A program made the position numbers and the translations under genes. Below the pieces are notes generated by a model, which made no database searches, was not told where the DNA came from, and saw only the letters and a list, made by a program, of their open reading frames with translations. 64,000 nt of DNA from DYRG01 sp041161065 (GTDB lineage: Bacteria > Pseudomonadota > Gammaproteobacteria > Beggiatoales > Beggiatoaceae), in assembly GCA_041161065.1 (NCBI GenBank), contig JBEAVE010000010.1:124001-188000 (forward strand), in the 5' to 3' direction. Shown one piece after another: positions 1 to 7,831 of this stretch. Numbering within the stretch: the first letter of the stretch is position 1; each line of letters opens with the position of its first letter.

Positions 1-384
1 ATCGGCTTTTAAGGTATCTAAACTAATATTCAAACGTTTTACGCCACTATTTTTTAAGTTTTGCGCGATATTTTTCAACTGCGATCCATTGGTTGTTAAA
101 ACTAACTCTTTCAAACCGTTTAATTGGCTAAGTTTCTCAAACAACCATAAAATATTTCTTCTCACTAAAGGTTCACCGCCGGTAATACGAATTTTCTCAA
201 CGCCTAATTGAACAAAAGCCTGCGCAATTTGGAAGATTTCCTCTAAAGAAAGGATTTGATGGCGTGAAAGAAACTGCATTTTTTCGTCCATACAATAGAC
301 ACACCGAAAATCGCAGCGATCCGTGACTGAAATTCGCAAATAATTTACCCGCCGCCCAAAATTATCCACTAATTGATTTTTCAT
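1..384 (-). CDS. moaA: GTP 3',8-cyclase MoaA, 5' part (cut by window edge)
   Basis: This is the N-terminal 128 codons of a radical SAM protein; the rest lies beyond base 1. The start is the ATG at 384. The sequence begins with a short lead, then DNFGRRVNYLRISVTDRCDFRC and continues into the CX3CX2C cluster that binds the SAM-cleaving [4Fe-4S]. ITGGEP and the NISLDTL strand motif follow, both typical of MoaA. MoaA catalyses the first step of molybdenum cofactor synthesis, converting GTP to cyclic pyranopterin precursor together with MoaC. It is divergent from lexA across 76 bp. The C-terminal second cluster cannot be seen. Another radical SAM family is unlikely given these motifs. Confidence 0.93.
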   Translation of the reverse strand, partial: MKNQLVDNFGRRVNYLRISVTDRCDFRCVYCMDEKMQFLSRHQILSLEEIFQIAQAFVQLGVEKIRITGGEPLVRRNILWLFEKLSQLNGLKELVLTTNGSQLKNIAQNLKNSGVKRLNISLDTLKAD

Positions 385-460
385 TGTTTTTTATACCTTG
401 ACAGCACGCCGAAAATTAAAGAAACTTACCCGTACAACTTAAAACAACCGTTCAACTGTT

Positions 461-1099
461 ATGAATGCGCTCACTGATAAACAATTAGCTGTTTTGCGCT
501 GCATTGCCCAGAGTTTGCGCAATCACGCGCCGCCAACTCGCCAAGAATTAGCGGATAAATTAGGTTTTAGTTCGCCCAACGCCGCGCAGCAACATTTGAA
601 AGCCCTTGAACGCAAAGGCATGATCGCGTTAGATGATCACAAAAAATCGCGCGGGATTCGTTTGTTAGCAGCGGGCGAAGAAATCGTTTTTGAAAAGACT
701 TCTTATCCCCAACGTTTGCCCGTTATTGGACGGGTGGCGGCGGGTTTGCCTATTTTATCAGAAACCAATATTGAAACCTATTATGAAGTCAATGGCGTAT
801 TTCAAGCGGATTACTTATTACGGGTTTTTGGCGAAAGTATGAAAGACGCGGGAATATTTGACGGCGATTTGTTGGCGGTAAAGAACTTTCAAATGATTCC
901 TCGCAATCGTGCAATCGTAGTTGCTCGACTAAATGAAGAAGTGACGGTTAAACGTTTCTTTCGTAAAAACGCCCACGATCCTATGATTTATTTATTACCT
1001 GAAAACCGCGATCCTCATTATCAACCTATTTCTGTTGATTTACGCACGCAACCCTTTCATATTGAAGGGCTAGGTGTGGGCGTTATTCGCCAGTTCTAA
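461..1099 (+). CDS. lexA: LexA repressor, SOS regulator and autoprotease
   Basis: The 212-residue protein has an N-terminal winged helix (about 1-65) and a C-terminal S24 peptidase domain. The self-cleavage Ala94-Gly95 bond lies in RVAAGLP. The catalytic Ser126 is in GESM and Lys164 in VTVKRF, matching the LexA Ser-Lys dyad. It represses DNA-damage genes until RecA filaments stimulate its cleavage. The length is slightly above the 202 residues of E. coli LexA. No clear Shine-Dalgarno precedes the ATG, and no standard CTGT-N8-ACAG box is visible in the short intergenic region, so this lineage may use a different operator. A DUF1737 gene follows after 17 bp, probably in the same transcript. Confidence 0.96.
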   Translation: MNALTDKQLAVLRCIAQSLRNHAPPTRQELADKLGFSSPNAAQQHLKALERKGMIALDDHKKSRGIRLLAAGEEIVFEKTSYPQRLPVIGRVAAGLPILSETNIETYYEVNGVFQADYLLRVFGESMKDAGIFDGDLLAVKNFQMIPRNRAIVVARLNEEVTVKRFFRKNAHDPMIYLLPENRDPHYQPISVDLRTQPFHIEGLGVGVIRQF

Positions 1100-1116
1100 T
1101 CCATCGGAGAAATCAA

Positions 1117-1326
1117 ATGCCACCTAATCCATCTAATCAACAAGCGAAAGCCTATATCGTCGTTTGTGAATCCCAACTTGCAACCCTAGAAACCCGTGTA
1201 ATGGAACTCATTTTGAAAGGCTATCGCCCGCACGGTTCTCTCAGTATTCAAGAAGAACATAGCGAAATCTATTTCTATCAACCCATGCTTCATAAAAACG
1301 TTATGATGCCGCCTTCTTCCTCTTAA
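1117..1326 (+). CDS. DUF1737 family small protein
   Basis: A 69-residue soluble protein with the arrangement YIVV-x-SQLATLE-x(2)-V-x(4)-KGYRPHGSL, ending in a short FYQPML segment. This resembles the DUF1737 domain: a strand, a helix ending in a GW/GY-x-P-x-G turn, then a strand and an FxQAM motif. The function of the family is unknown. The start ATG has a GGAG-type ribosome binding site about 7 bp upstream. The gene sits between lexA and a transglutaminase-like gene whose ATG follows its stop codon directly (TAAATG), so the two are probably translationally coupled. Confidence 0.75.
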   Translation: MPPNPSNQQAKAYIVVCESQLATLETRVMELILKGYRPHGSLSIQEEHSEIYFYQPMLHKNVMMPPSSS

Positions 1327-3342
1327 ATGAAATCCTTTTCTCAACAAGATTCAATACCGCCTTTATTTACTGGGGCGGTGTTATTATTTTGGGGTTGGCA
1401 AACTGAAACTTTTTGGTTTGCTGTGCCGATGGCTTTTTTGCTGGAAATTCATCATCTTATAAAAACAAGATGGAATTTTCCTGAAAAGAGTTTCTATCGT
1501 ATTTCTGAATTAACCACGCTCTTATTACTTATCTTTGCGGTTTATTGGATTTCTAAAAATATAACCGACGGTTTGTTCGAATTATTACGATGGTTTCCAG
1601 TATTATTATTTCTTTTAATTTTAATTCAAACTTATTCAGCACTTCAACGAATTCCTCTAGCGGCGTTGTTTATGTCATTGCGAAGCATTCCTCGTGAGGA
1701 ATTTATTGGATCACCTTATATCAATATTTCTTATCCTTATTTGGTCATTTGTTTAGTTTCTGCTTCAACCCCTAAAAATAGCACTTTCTTTTATGGATTA
1801 GCTTTCTTTACATTATGGGGATTGTTCTATTGGCGTTCTCAACGGTTCTCTCTTATAACGTGGTTTTGTTTGCTCAGTTTTGCAATCGGATTAGGATTTG
1901 TTGGACAACACGGTTTATCAAATCTCCAAAACAAAATTGAAGAATGGGCAATGAAATGGTTAGAAAGTCGCTGGCAAGATCGCGATCCTTACAAACAACG
2001 CACTGCCATTGGCGATATTGGAGAATTAAAATTATCGGGACGAATTTTGTTTAGAGTTAAAAACGCCGGAAGCCCTTTATTATTACGCCAAGCAAGTTAT
2101 GATAGTTATGGTGGAAAAAGTTGGCATTCTAAAAACGTTAAATTTGAGCAACTGTTATTAGAAAAAGCAGGAAGCTGGCAATTATCAGAAAACCCAAAAA
2201 GCTCCCGGGTTTCTACATTAGAAATCTCAAGTTATTTTGAAGGTGGACAAGGTATGCTTCCTCTCCCTTTAGATACTTATAAAATTAACACCATTTCAGG
2301 TTTAGAATTGTGGCGAAATGTTTATGATGGTTCAGTTAAGTTGCTCAATGCGCCTGATTTCTTACATTATGAAGTTAATTATGTTTCATTAGATCGAGTG
2401 GAAGAGCCGCAACCTTTACCTATTTCTAAAGAGCATTTCTTAGATATTCCAGCCCTAGAATTACCGACTATTGAAATCATTGCTAAACAACTTAATTTAC
2501 TAAATCCTCGACTTTCTGAGAAAGCCAAACTTGAGAAAGTTGTTCAATTTTTTCAAAACAATTTTAGCTATTCTTTAATTCAAAAACGTTCTTTAACAAA
2601 TAAAACGCCGCTCGGAGTATTTTTGACCGATACCCGTGCGGGACACTGTGAGTTTTTTGCAACCGCAACCGCACTTTTATTAAGGGCTTCGGGTATTCCA
2701 ACTCGTTATGCAACAGGCTATGCAGTGCAAGAATATTCAGATTTAGAAAGGGCTTACGTGGTGCGTCGCCGCCATGCCCATGCTTGGACTATGGCTTATA
2801 TCGACGGGCACTGGCAGGATATTGATACCACCCCCGCGATTTGGGCAACTGAGGAAAGTCAGCAGGCTGAATGGTGGGAAAGTGCTTATAATATATGGGC
2901 TTGGATGCGTTATGGCGTTGAAAAATGGCGGTGGCAGAAATCAGGAGAACACGACTTAGAAAAGTGGTTGTTTCTATTAATTCCTCTGATTGGTTGGTTA
3001 ATATGGCGTTTAATGCGTTATTCTAAAAAAGAAACCCCACTAACGATTTCAAATTCGCTTATTTTACAACCCAAAAGAATAGGCAAAGATTCGGAATTTT
3101 ACGACATTATTGCTCACATTGAAAAACAATATTTTTGTCGCCCTGCTCATGAAACATTACAACACTGGTTAAATCGATTTGAATTGGATTTAGAAATAAA
3201 AAAATTATTACAATTACATAATCGTTATCGCTTTGATCCAAACGGCTTGACGGAAGAAGAAAGACAACAACTTTCTCAACAATCATCATTTCTTTTGAGC
3301 AAAGAAAAACAGCGCATTTCTTCGCAACACTCAACGCATTAA
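1327..3342 (+). CDS. TgpA-like membrane transglutaminase (DUF3488/transglutaminase-like)
   Basis: A 671-residue inner-membrane protein. The first 200 residues hold about six hydrophobic segments, as in the DUF3488 region of TgpA. An extracytoplasmic transglutaminase-like domain follows, with Cys441 in RAGHCEFF, His485 in HAHAW and Asp500 in DIDTTP as the expected Cys-His-Asp triad. A further membrane segment lies near residues 545-560, with a cytoplasmic DUF4129-like tail. TgpA of Pseudomonas is a periplasmic transglutaminase whose physiological substrate is uncertain. In many genomes the gene follows a MoxR ATPase and a DUF58 gene; neither is seen here. Codons are AT-rich compared with lexA. 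The stop is 6 bp from the convergent SGNH-like gene. Confidence 0.88.
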   Translation: MKSFSQQDSIPPLFTGAVLLFWGWQTETFWFAVPMAFLLEIHHLIKTRWNFPEKSFYRISELTTLLLLIFAVYWISKNITDGLFELLRWFPVLLFLLILIQTYSALQRIPLAALFMSLRSIPREEFIGSPYINISYPYLVICLVSASTPKNSTFFYGLAFFTLWGLFYWRSQRFSLITWFCLLSFAIGLGFVGQHGLSNLQNKIEEWAMKWLESRWQDRDPYKQRTAIGDIGELKLSGRILFRVKNAGSPLLLRQASYDSYGGKSWHSKNVKFEQLLLEKAGSWQLSENPKSSRVSTLEISSYFEGGQGMLPLPLDTYKINTISGLELWRNVYDGSVKLLNAPDFLHYEVNYVSLDRVEEPQPLPISKEHFLDIPALELPTIEIIAKQLNLLNPRLSEKAKLEKVVQFFQNNFSYSLIQKRSLTNKTPLGVFLTDTRAGHCEFFATATALLLRASGIPTRYATGYAVQEYSDLERAYVVRRRHAHAWTMAYIDGHWQDIDTTPAIWATEESQQAEWWESAYNIWAWMRYGVEKWRWQKSGEHDLEKWLFLLIPLIGWLIWRLMRYSKKETPLTISNSLILQPKRIGKDSEFYDIIAHIEKQYFCRPAHETLQHWLNRFELDLEIKKLLQLHNRYRFDPNGLTEEERQQLSQQSSFLLSKEKQRISSQHSTH

Positions 3343-3348
3343 AGTTGA

Positions 3349-4389
3349 TTAACTTGTCGTTAAATGTAATGAGTTCATTAACAAGCGCGTAAGGCTTTTT
3401 GTGAAAAGAACGGCTTGCCGATAATCTAAATGTGAACCATCGGGTAAATTATATTGTAAATCGGGATAATCTTTGAAATGGAGAAATATCGCAGAAACCC
3501 GCTGCGCAAATACGTTCCAATACTGCTCTCTGGGTAAAAGTTGTTCATCAAGTTCTAATATCCCACCACTGGTTGGAAAACGCACAAAAACAACCTTTCC
3601 ACCGCGCTGTTGAATTTTCTGAACTTGGCTTTGAATGTTCTGCAAGTTGCTCTCAAAAATTGCTTGATCAACAGGTAGTAATCCTTCATACATTCCTTTA
3701 TGACGTTCTAATCGCATATTGTAATGTGCAGCAATGCTATAATTCGGGTATTTGTTTAGCAATAAGTAATCGCCTGCTTTAAACCTATCTGCGTGCAATT
3801 TCAAATAAAAAGGCAATGGTAAATGCCCAGTATTTGTTATGTTTTGCCAAATATTAATGGGTTGCAATTCTGGCAAACGAAAAACGAATGTTTCTTGCAC
3901 AAATGAATTCAATAGAAACTCAAATTCGGCGTTGAATTTACTATGTTGATAGGCTTTAATCCATTGATCGGCAACTGAAGGTGTTTGTTTTGCTATAAGG
4001 TTGGCTTCATTAATGTCACAAATGATCGTTCCTCTAAAACTTGCATCATCGGCGAAATGAGCTAAAACAGGCAATGGCGATGTCCCATCAATTGCAAGTT
4101 GAAAGGGAGTAAGATTAGTGTATTGCTTAAAAACTTGGGTATCAAAATCCAATTGCATTCTTGAAGAACCCATTAGAACAACTGCCGATGGATCATTGGG
4201 TGGAATACTTCGCCGAATACTTATCCATAATTGCGCATCATCATTTAAGGACGGTTCAAATCCTCGTAATCGCCAAAAACTTTCCCAAATACTAATAGTA
4301 ATCACCACGATGCTCAAAGTAATTACCCAAATTAATTGCCAGTCATGTTTTGGCAAACGTTGATTAGAATTGGAAATAAATAAAAGCAC
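3349..4389 (-). CDS. membrane-anchored SGNH-like protein paired with MBOAT acyltransferase
   Basis: A 346-residue protein with one N-terminal membrane anchor (about residues 18-38) and a periplasmic domain. VLMGSSRMQ carries a putative nucleophile Ser, and DGSHLDYRQA near the C-terminus gives the Asp-x-x-His arrangement of SGNH/AlgJ-AlgX-like acetyltransferases. The start is a GTG preceded by GGAG at a good distance. It lies inside the end of the upstream MBOAT gene (26 bp overlap), implying coupled translation. The pairing suggests that the MBOAT protein passes acyl groups across the membrane and this protein transfers them to an exported polymer. The polymer is unknown and no alginate or cellulose genes are nearby. 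The enzymatic role is inferred. Confidence 0.62.
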   Translation of the reverse strand: MLLFISNSNQRLPKHDWQLIWVITLSIVVITISIWESFWRLRGFEPSLNDDAQLWISIRRSIPPNDPSAVVLMGSSRMQLDFDTQVFKQYTNLTPFQLAIDGTSPLPVLAHFADDASFRGTIICDINEANLIAKQTPSVADQWIKAYQHSKFNAEFEFLLNSFVQETFVFRLPELQPINIWQNITNTGHLPLPFYLKLHADRFKAGDYLLLNKYPNYSIAAHYNMRLERHKGMYEGLLPVDQAIFESNLQNIQSQVQKIQQRGGKVVFVRFPTSGGILELDEQLLPREQYWNVFAQRVSAIFLHFKDYPDLQYNLPDGSHLDYRQAVLFTKSLTRLLMNSLHLTTS

Positions 4390-5785
4390 GTTGATCTCCG
4401 GGGGCGAGTAATAACCATAGCACCAAAATTGCTAAAAAAACCGCCCAAATATTGGCAGGTAATTTTTGAACAACTTGCTCAAAATAGTTTTCACGATTAA
4501 ACCACTGAAATAAAAACAAACCTGCAACAATTATTATCACCATAAAAGGCGAAAATGCTAACAAAATAGTTTCATTAGGGGCGTGTTCTAATAAAAACAT
4601 TACCTTTAACATCGTGAACGCGGTAAAAACATCATTTGCTCTAAAAAAGACCCATGCAATGCAAACCAAAAAATAAGTTATTAATGCTAAGGAAAATTGA
4701 GCAATTGGTAAATGTAATTCTTTAATATTTTCAAAATAAGGGCGTAATAAACGCTCAATTATTAAGTAAAAACCATGCAAAAATCCCCAAACAATAAATC
4801 CCCACGCTGCCCCGTGCCACAAACCACCCAGTAACATGGTGAGAAATAAATTTCGATAGGTTTGTAATGTGCCATTTCTATTGCCACCCAATGCGATATA
4901 CAAATAATCTCTCAACCAAGTTGATAATGAAATATGCCAACGTCGCCAGAAATCACTAAAACCCACTGCTGCATAAGGTGCGCGAAAATTATCGGGCAAA
5001 ACAAAACCAAAGCATAATGCTGCGCCAATTGCACTGGTTGAATAACCCGCAAAATCAAAGAAAATCTGCGCCGAAAATGCAAATGTTCCTAACCAATTAT
5101 CTAATGCTGTTGTTTGCATGGCATTATTAAAAACTTGTTCGACAACAGGTGCTAAAAAGCTATCGGCTAAAATCGTTTTTTGAAATAAGCCTATGATGAG
5201 CAAACTTAATCCCCAACTTAATTGTTGTTCGGTGGCTTGTTTGGGAGTTTTGCATTGTGGCAAGAAATAGCTTGATCTCACAATCGGACCGGCGACTAAT
5301 TGAGGAAAAAAGGTGACAAATAGTGCAAAATCTAAGAAAGAATCACAAGGTTTTTCTCCACGATAAACATCTATGGTGTAAGAAAGCGTTTGAAAGGTAT
5401 AAAATGAAATGCCAACGGGTAAGATAATACTGGGTAATGCTGGGTGATAAACAAAGCCCAATTGGTTAATGAAAAAAACAAAATTATCTAAAACAAATGT
5501 TGCGTATTTGAAATAACTTAACAAACCTAAATTAACCACTAAACTAATAACAAGTAGAAATGTTTTCTTTTTTTGATGAGTTGTTGCCGCCATTTTTCCA
5601 GCCACCAACCAATCGACTACTGTAGAAATCCATAACAAGAGAACAAAAGGGGGATTCCAAGCAGCGTAGAAAAGGTAACTTGCAATGAGCAAATTGGATT
5701 TTTTGATTTGCCAATTAAGGGGTAAGGAATGCAGACCTAAAATAATTGCAAAAAATACCAAAAAAGTGAGAGAATTAAATAACAT
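4364..5785 (-). CDS. MBOAT family O-acyltransferase, AlgI-like
   Basis: About 473 residues with at least ten hydrophobic segments. It begins MLFNSLTFLVFF, the usual AlgI/DltB N-terminus, which is why the ATG at 5785 is preferred over a TTG 33 bp upstream. Conserved family motifs include GISFYTFQTLSY, FWRRWHISLSTWLRDYLY and the LLGGLWHGA segment with the invariant MBOAT histidine. AlgI-type proteins move acetyl groups to the periplasm for polysaccharide O-acetylation. The downstream SGNH-like gene overlaps it by 26 bp and is the likely partner. There is no visible strong Shine-Dalgarno at the ATG. The acceptor polymer cannot be told from context. Confidence 0.88.
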   Translation of the reverse strand: MLFNSLTFLVFFAIILGLHSLPLNWQIKKSNLLIASYLFYAAWNPPFVLLLWISTVVDWLVAGKMAATTHQKKKTFLLVISLVVNLGLLSYFKYATFVLDNFVFFINQLGFVYHPALPSIILPVGISFYTFQTLSYTIDVYRGEKPCDSFLDFALFVTFFPQLVAGPIVRSSYFLPQCKTPKQATEQQLSWGLSLLIIGLFQKTILADSFLAPVVEQVFNNAMQTTALDNWLGTFAFSAQIFFDFAGYSTSAIGAALCFGFVLPDNFRAPYAAVGFSDFWRRWHISLSTWLRDYLYIALGGNRNGTLQTYRNLFLTMLLGGLWHGAAWGFIVWGFLHGFYLIIERLLRPYFENIKELHLPIAQFSLALITYFLVCIAWVFFRANDVFTAFTMLKVMFLLEHAPNETILLAFSPFMVIIIVAGLFLFQWFNRENYFEQVVQKLPANIWAVFLAILVLWLLLAPGDQRAFIYFQF

Positions 5786-5840
5786 ATTGATAGGTAGGCG
5801 TAAAAGAAGCCAGAGCAAAAGAATAACTCTGGCGGGATTT

Positions 5841-6284
5841 CTAGTTAAATTGTTGTTTAACTAAGTTGCTCACGGCACTGATATCGGCGCGACCTTGTAA
5901 TTGAGGTTTTAGAAGAGCCATAATTTTGCCCATTTCGCGAGCGGAAGTTGCACCCGAATTTGAAATCGCTTGTTCGATAAGAGAGGTGATTTCTTCGGGG
6001 CTTAAAGGTTGCGGCAGGTATTCTTGTAAGACACTGATTTCAAAGGTTTCTTGATCCGCTAAATCTTGACGATTACCGTTTTGATATTGTTGAACGGAAT
6101 CGCGGCGTTGTTTGATCATTTTGTCGAGGACGGCGAGGATTTGGGGATCATCGAGTTCGCTGCGTTCGTCGACTTCGCGCTGTTTGATTGCCGCCAACGC
6201 GAGCCGAATCACCGCCAAACGGGCTTTTTCCCCCGCTTTCATGGCGGTTTTCATGTCGTCACTCAGTTGTGCTTTAAGGCTCAT
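5841..6284 (-). CDS. yqeY: GatB/YqeY domain-containing protein
   Basis: A 147-residue protein matching the YqeY family over its whole length: it begins MSLKAQLSDDMKTAMKAGEK, has the RLALAAIKQREVDER helix, the KMIKQRRDSVQQY segment, and EYLPQPLS ahead of a C-terminal three-helix bundle. YqeY resembles the tail domain of the GatB amidotransferase subunit and is thought to bind tRNA, but its role is not settled. It starts 3 bp after the rpsU stop, without its own clear ribosome binding site, so it is probably coupled to rpsU. The rpsU-yqeY pair is widespread, usually followed by dnaG, which is absent here. Confidence 0.92.
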   Translation of the reverse strand: MSLKAQLSDDMKTAMKAGEKARLAVIRLALAAIKQREVDERSELDDPQILAVLDKMIKQRRDSVQQYQNGNRQDLADQETFEISVLQEYLPQPLSPEEITSLIEQAISNSGATSAREMGKIMALLKPQLQGRADISAVSNLVKQQFN

Positions 6285-6287
6285 TGC

Positions 6288-6503
6288 TTAATATAAGCGT
6301 TCACGGCGTAAAGAATCGCGTGAAATGCGTTTGAGGTGGCGTTTGACGGCGGCAGCGGCTTTGCGCTTGCGCACTTCGGTGGGTTTTTCGTAATATTCAC
6401 GGCGGTGAACATCGGCTAAAGTCCCTGCTTTTTCACAAGAACGTTTGAAACGGCGCATCGCCACTTCGAATGATTCATTATCACGAATACGAACATTTGG
6501 CAT
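6288..6503 (-). CDS. rpsU: 30S ribosomal protein S21
   Basis: A 71-residue, strongly basic protein beginning MPNVRIRDNESFEVAMRRFK, the standard S21 start, with the conserved YYEKPTEVRKRK segment. The ATG at 6503 is chosen because the in-frame TTG 18 bp upstream lies within the ribosome binding site itself (TTGAGGAAAA). S21 is a small-subunit protein involved in initiation. A good promoter lies just upstream at 6543-6571, so rpsU and yqeY probably form a separate unit from the gspF-like gene before them. Confidence 0.97.
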   Translation of the reverse strand: MPNVRIRDNESFEVAMRRFKRSCEKAGTLADVHRREYYEKPTEVRKRKAAAAVKRHLKRISRDSLRRERLY

Positions 6504-6542
6504 CGGGTCAGTTTTCCTCAAGGTTAGATAAAATAGCCCATC

Positions 6543-6571
6543 ATTTTAACCCGTTATTTTTATTCAAGCAA
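6543..6571 (-). promoter_or_regulatory. probable sigma-70 promoter of rpsU-yqeY
   Basis: Read on the minus strand the sequence has TTGCTT, a 17 bp spacer and TAAAAT. It lies between the gspF-like stop codon at 6574 and the rpsU start at 6503, so a transcript would have a short leader of about 30 bases. Confidence 0.6.
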
Positions 6572-6573
6572 TC

Positions 6574-7773
6574 TTAGATTTTAATTTGATTGACAGTTGT
6601 AATCGCCAAAATTACGCCCGTGATGATAACGCCAATCACCGCACCAATCACTAAAATAGCGATCGGTTCAATTAATAATAGTAATCTTTTCATGCGGTTA
6701 CGCCCCGTTTCTTCGTACAATTGCGCCAACGATTTGAGCATTCTCGCCAATTCACCCGCCCGTTCGCCCGCCCGAATTAAATTATGACCTGTCGGCGTAA
6801 TTGCATCGTTATCTTGCAACGCTTGAGAAAGGGTCACGCCGTTTTTAACATGCTGACTAACAAGGGATAATCTCGATTTTAAGCTCGGCAATTGCACGCC
6901 TTCCGCCGCCAATTCCAACGCCCGCAACAATGCCACGCGATTTTCAATCAACGTTCCCAACATCGCCGACCAACGCCCCGTTTCTGATTCAATAAGCCAT
7001 TCGCCCAACATCGGCAAACGTCCTAACATTTCTCGAAACTTGATTTGAAAATGGGGATTTTGAAATAAATAAACGATAAAAATCAACAATAAACCTAAAC
7101 CCATTGCAATTTCATAAAAGTGATTATTTAAGAACATTCCGGTATTCAAAACCGCTTTTGCTAAGAAAGGAATATCGTCAGGATTTTTGTTTTTCAAAAT
7201 ACTCGCAAACTTGGGAACAACTAACGTAAAAATTAAAAGAACGGCGATAATTCCAGAAACCACCAAAATCGTAGGATACACGAGAGCATTTCGCATTTCA
7301 TTTTTAATGCGCGTATCGTATTCCATTTGTTGCAATCCATCACGAAGCGCGGGAGCTAATTTACCGGTTAATTCTCCTGCTTGTGCAAGTTGAGAAACAT
7401 ACCAAGGAAGTTCTAATGAAGATTCTTTCAAAGCACTAGAAAAATTGCCGCCTTGCCGTAATTTCATAGCGATTTGTGAGAAAGCCTGCGTCAAATGCGA
7501 ATGGTGAGAAGATTCAGCGAGAGATTTCACCGCTTCAATGAGAGAAACGCCCGATTCTAATAACGTAATTAACTCGTGCATAATTGCCCAAGTATCGCGG
7601 GGTTTGGGCTTACGATTAGCGGTATGGGTAGATTTGTTTTTGAACGCCTCGATATGAATAACGGTTAATTCACGCCGTTGCAAAAGACGAGTTGCTTCAC
7701 GTTCATTTGCCGCGTCAATTGTGCCGCTAATTTCTTGTTGTTGGCGGTCAAGTACTTGATATTTATAGCGCAA
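6574..7773 (-). CDS. type II secretion system F family protein (GspF/PilC-like), orphan
   Basis: A 399-residue protein with the full GspF architecture: an N-terminal cytoplasmic region, a first T2SSF domain (about 65-190) ending in a membrane segment, a second hydrophobic segment near 215-240, a second T2SSF domain and a final C-terminal membrane helix. The start is a TTG with GAGGG 7 bp upstream; no better ATG is in frame. GspF/PilC proteins are inner-membrane platform proteins of type II secretion or type IV pili. No ATPase or pseudopilin gene adjoins it here, and the pilMNOPQ cluster is 30 kb away, so which machine it serves is open. It lies 58 bp downstream of aspS. Confidence 0.87.
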   Translation of the reverse strand: MRYKYQVLDRQQQEISGTIDAANEREATRLLQRRELTVIHIEAFKNKSTHTANRKPKPRDTWAIMHELITLLESGVSLIEAVKSLAESSHHSHLTQAFSQIAMKLRQGGNFSSALKESSLELPWYVSQLAQAGELTGKLAPALRDGLQQMEYDTRIKNEMRNALVYPTILVVSGIIAVLLIFTLVVPKFASILKNKNPDDIPFLAKAVLNTGMFLNNHFYEIAMGLGLLLIFIVYLFQNPHFQIKFREMLGRLPMLGEWLIESETGRWSAMLGTLIENRVALLRALELAAEGVQLPSLKSRLSLVSQHVKNGVTLSQALQDNDAITPTGHNLIRAGERAGELARMLKSLAQLYEETGRNRMKRLLLLIEPIAILVIGAVIGVIITGVILAITTVNQIKI

Positions 7774-7831
7774 ATGGTCGCCCTCGTGTTTTTCGGTAGT
7801 GCCTTTTTCTTTTACGCACTACCGAGTATTT

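Noticed and set aside
385..460. LexA box of the CTGT-N8-ACAG type before lexA
   Set aside because: No such dyad was found in the intergenic sequence; a different operator cannot be excluded.
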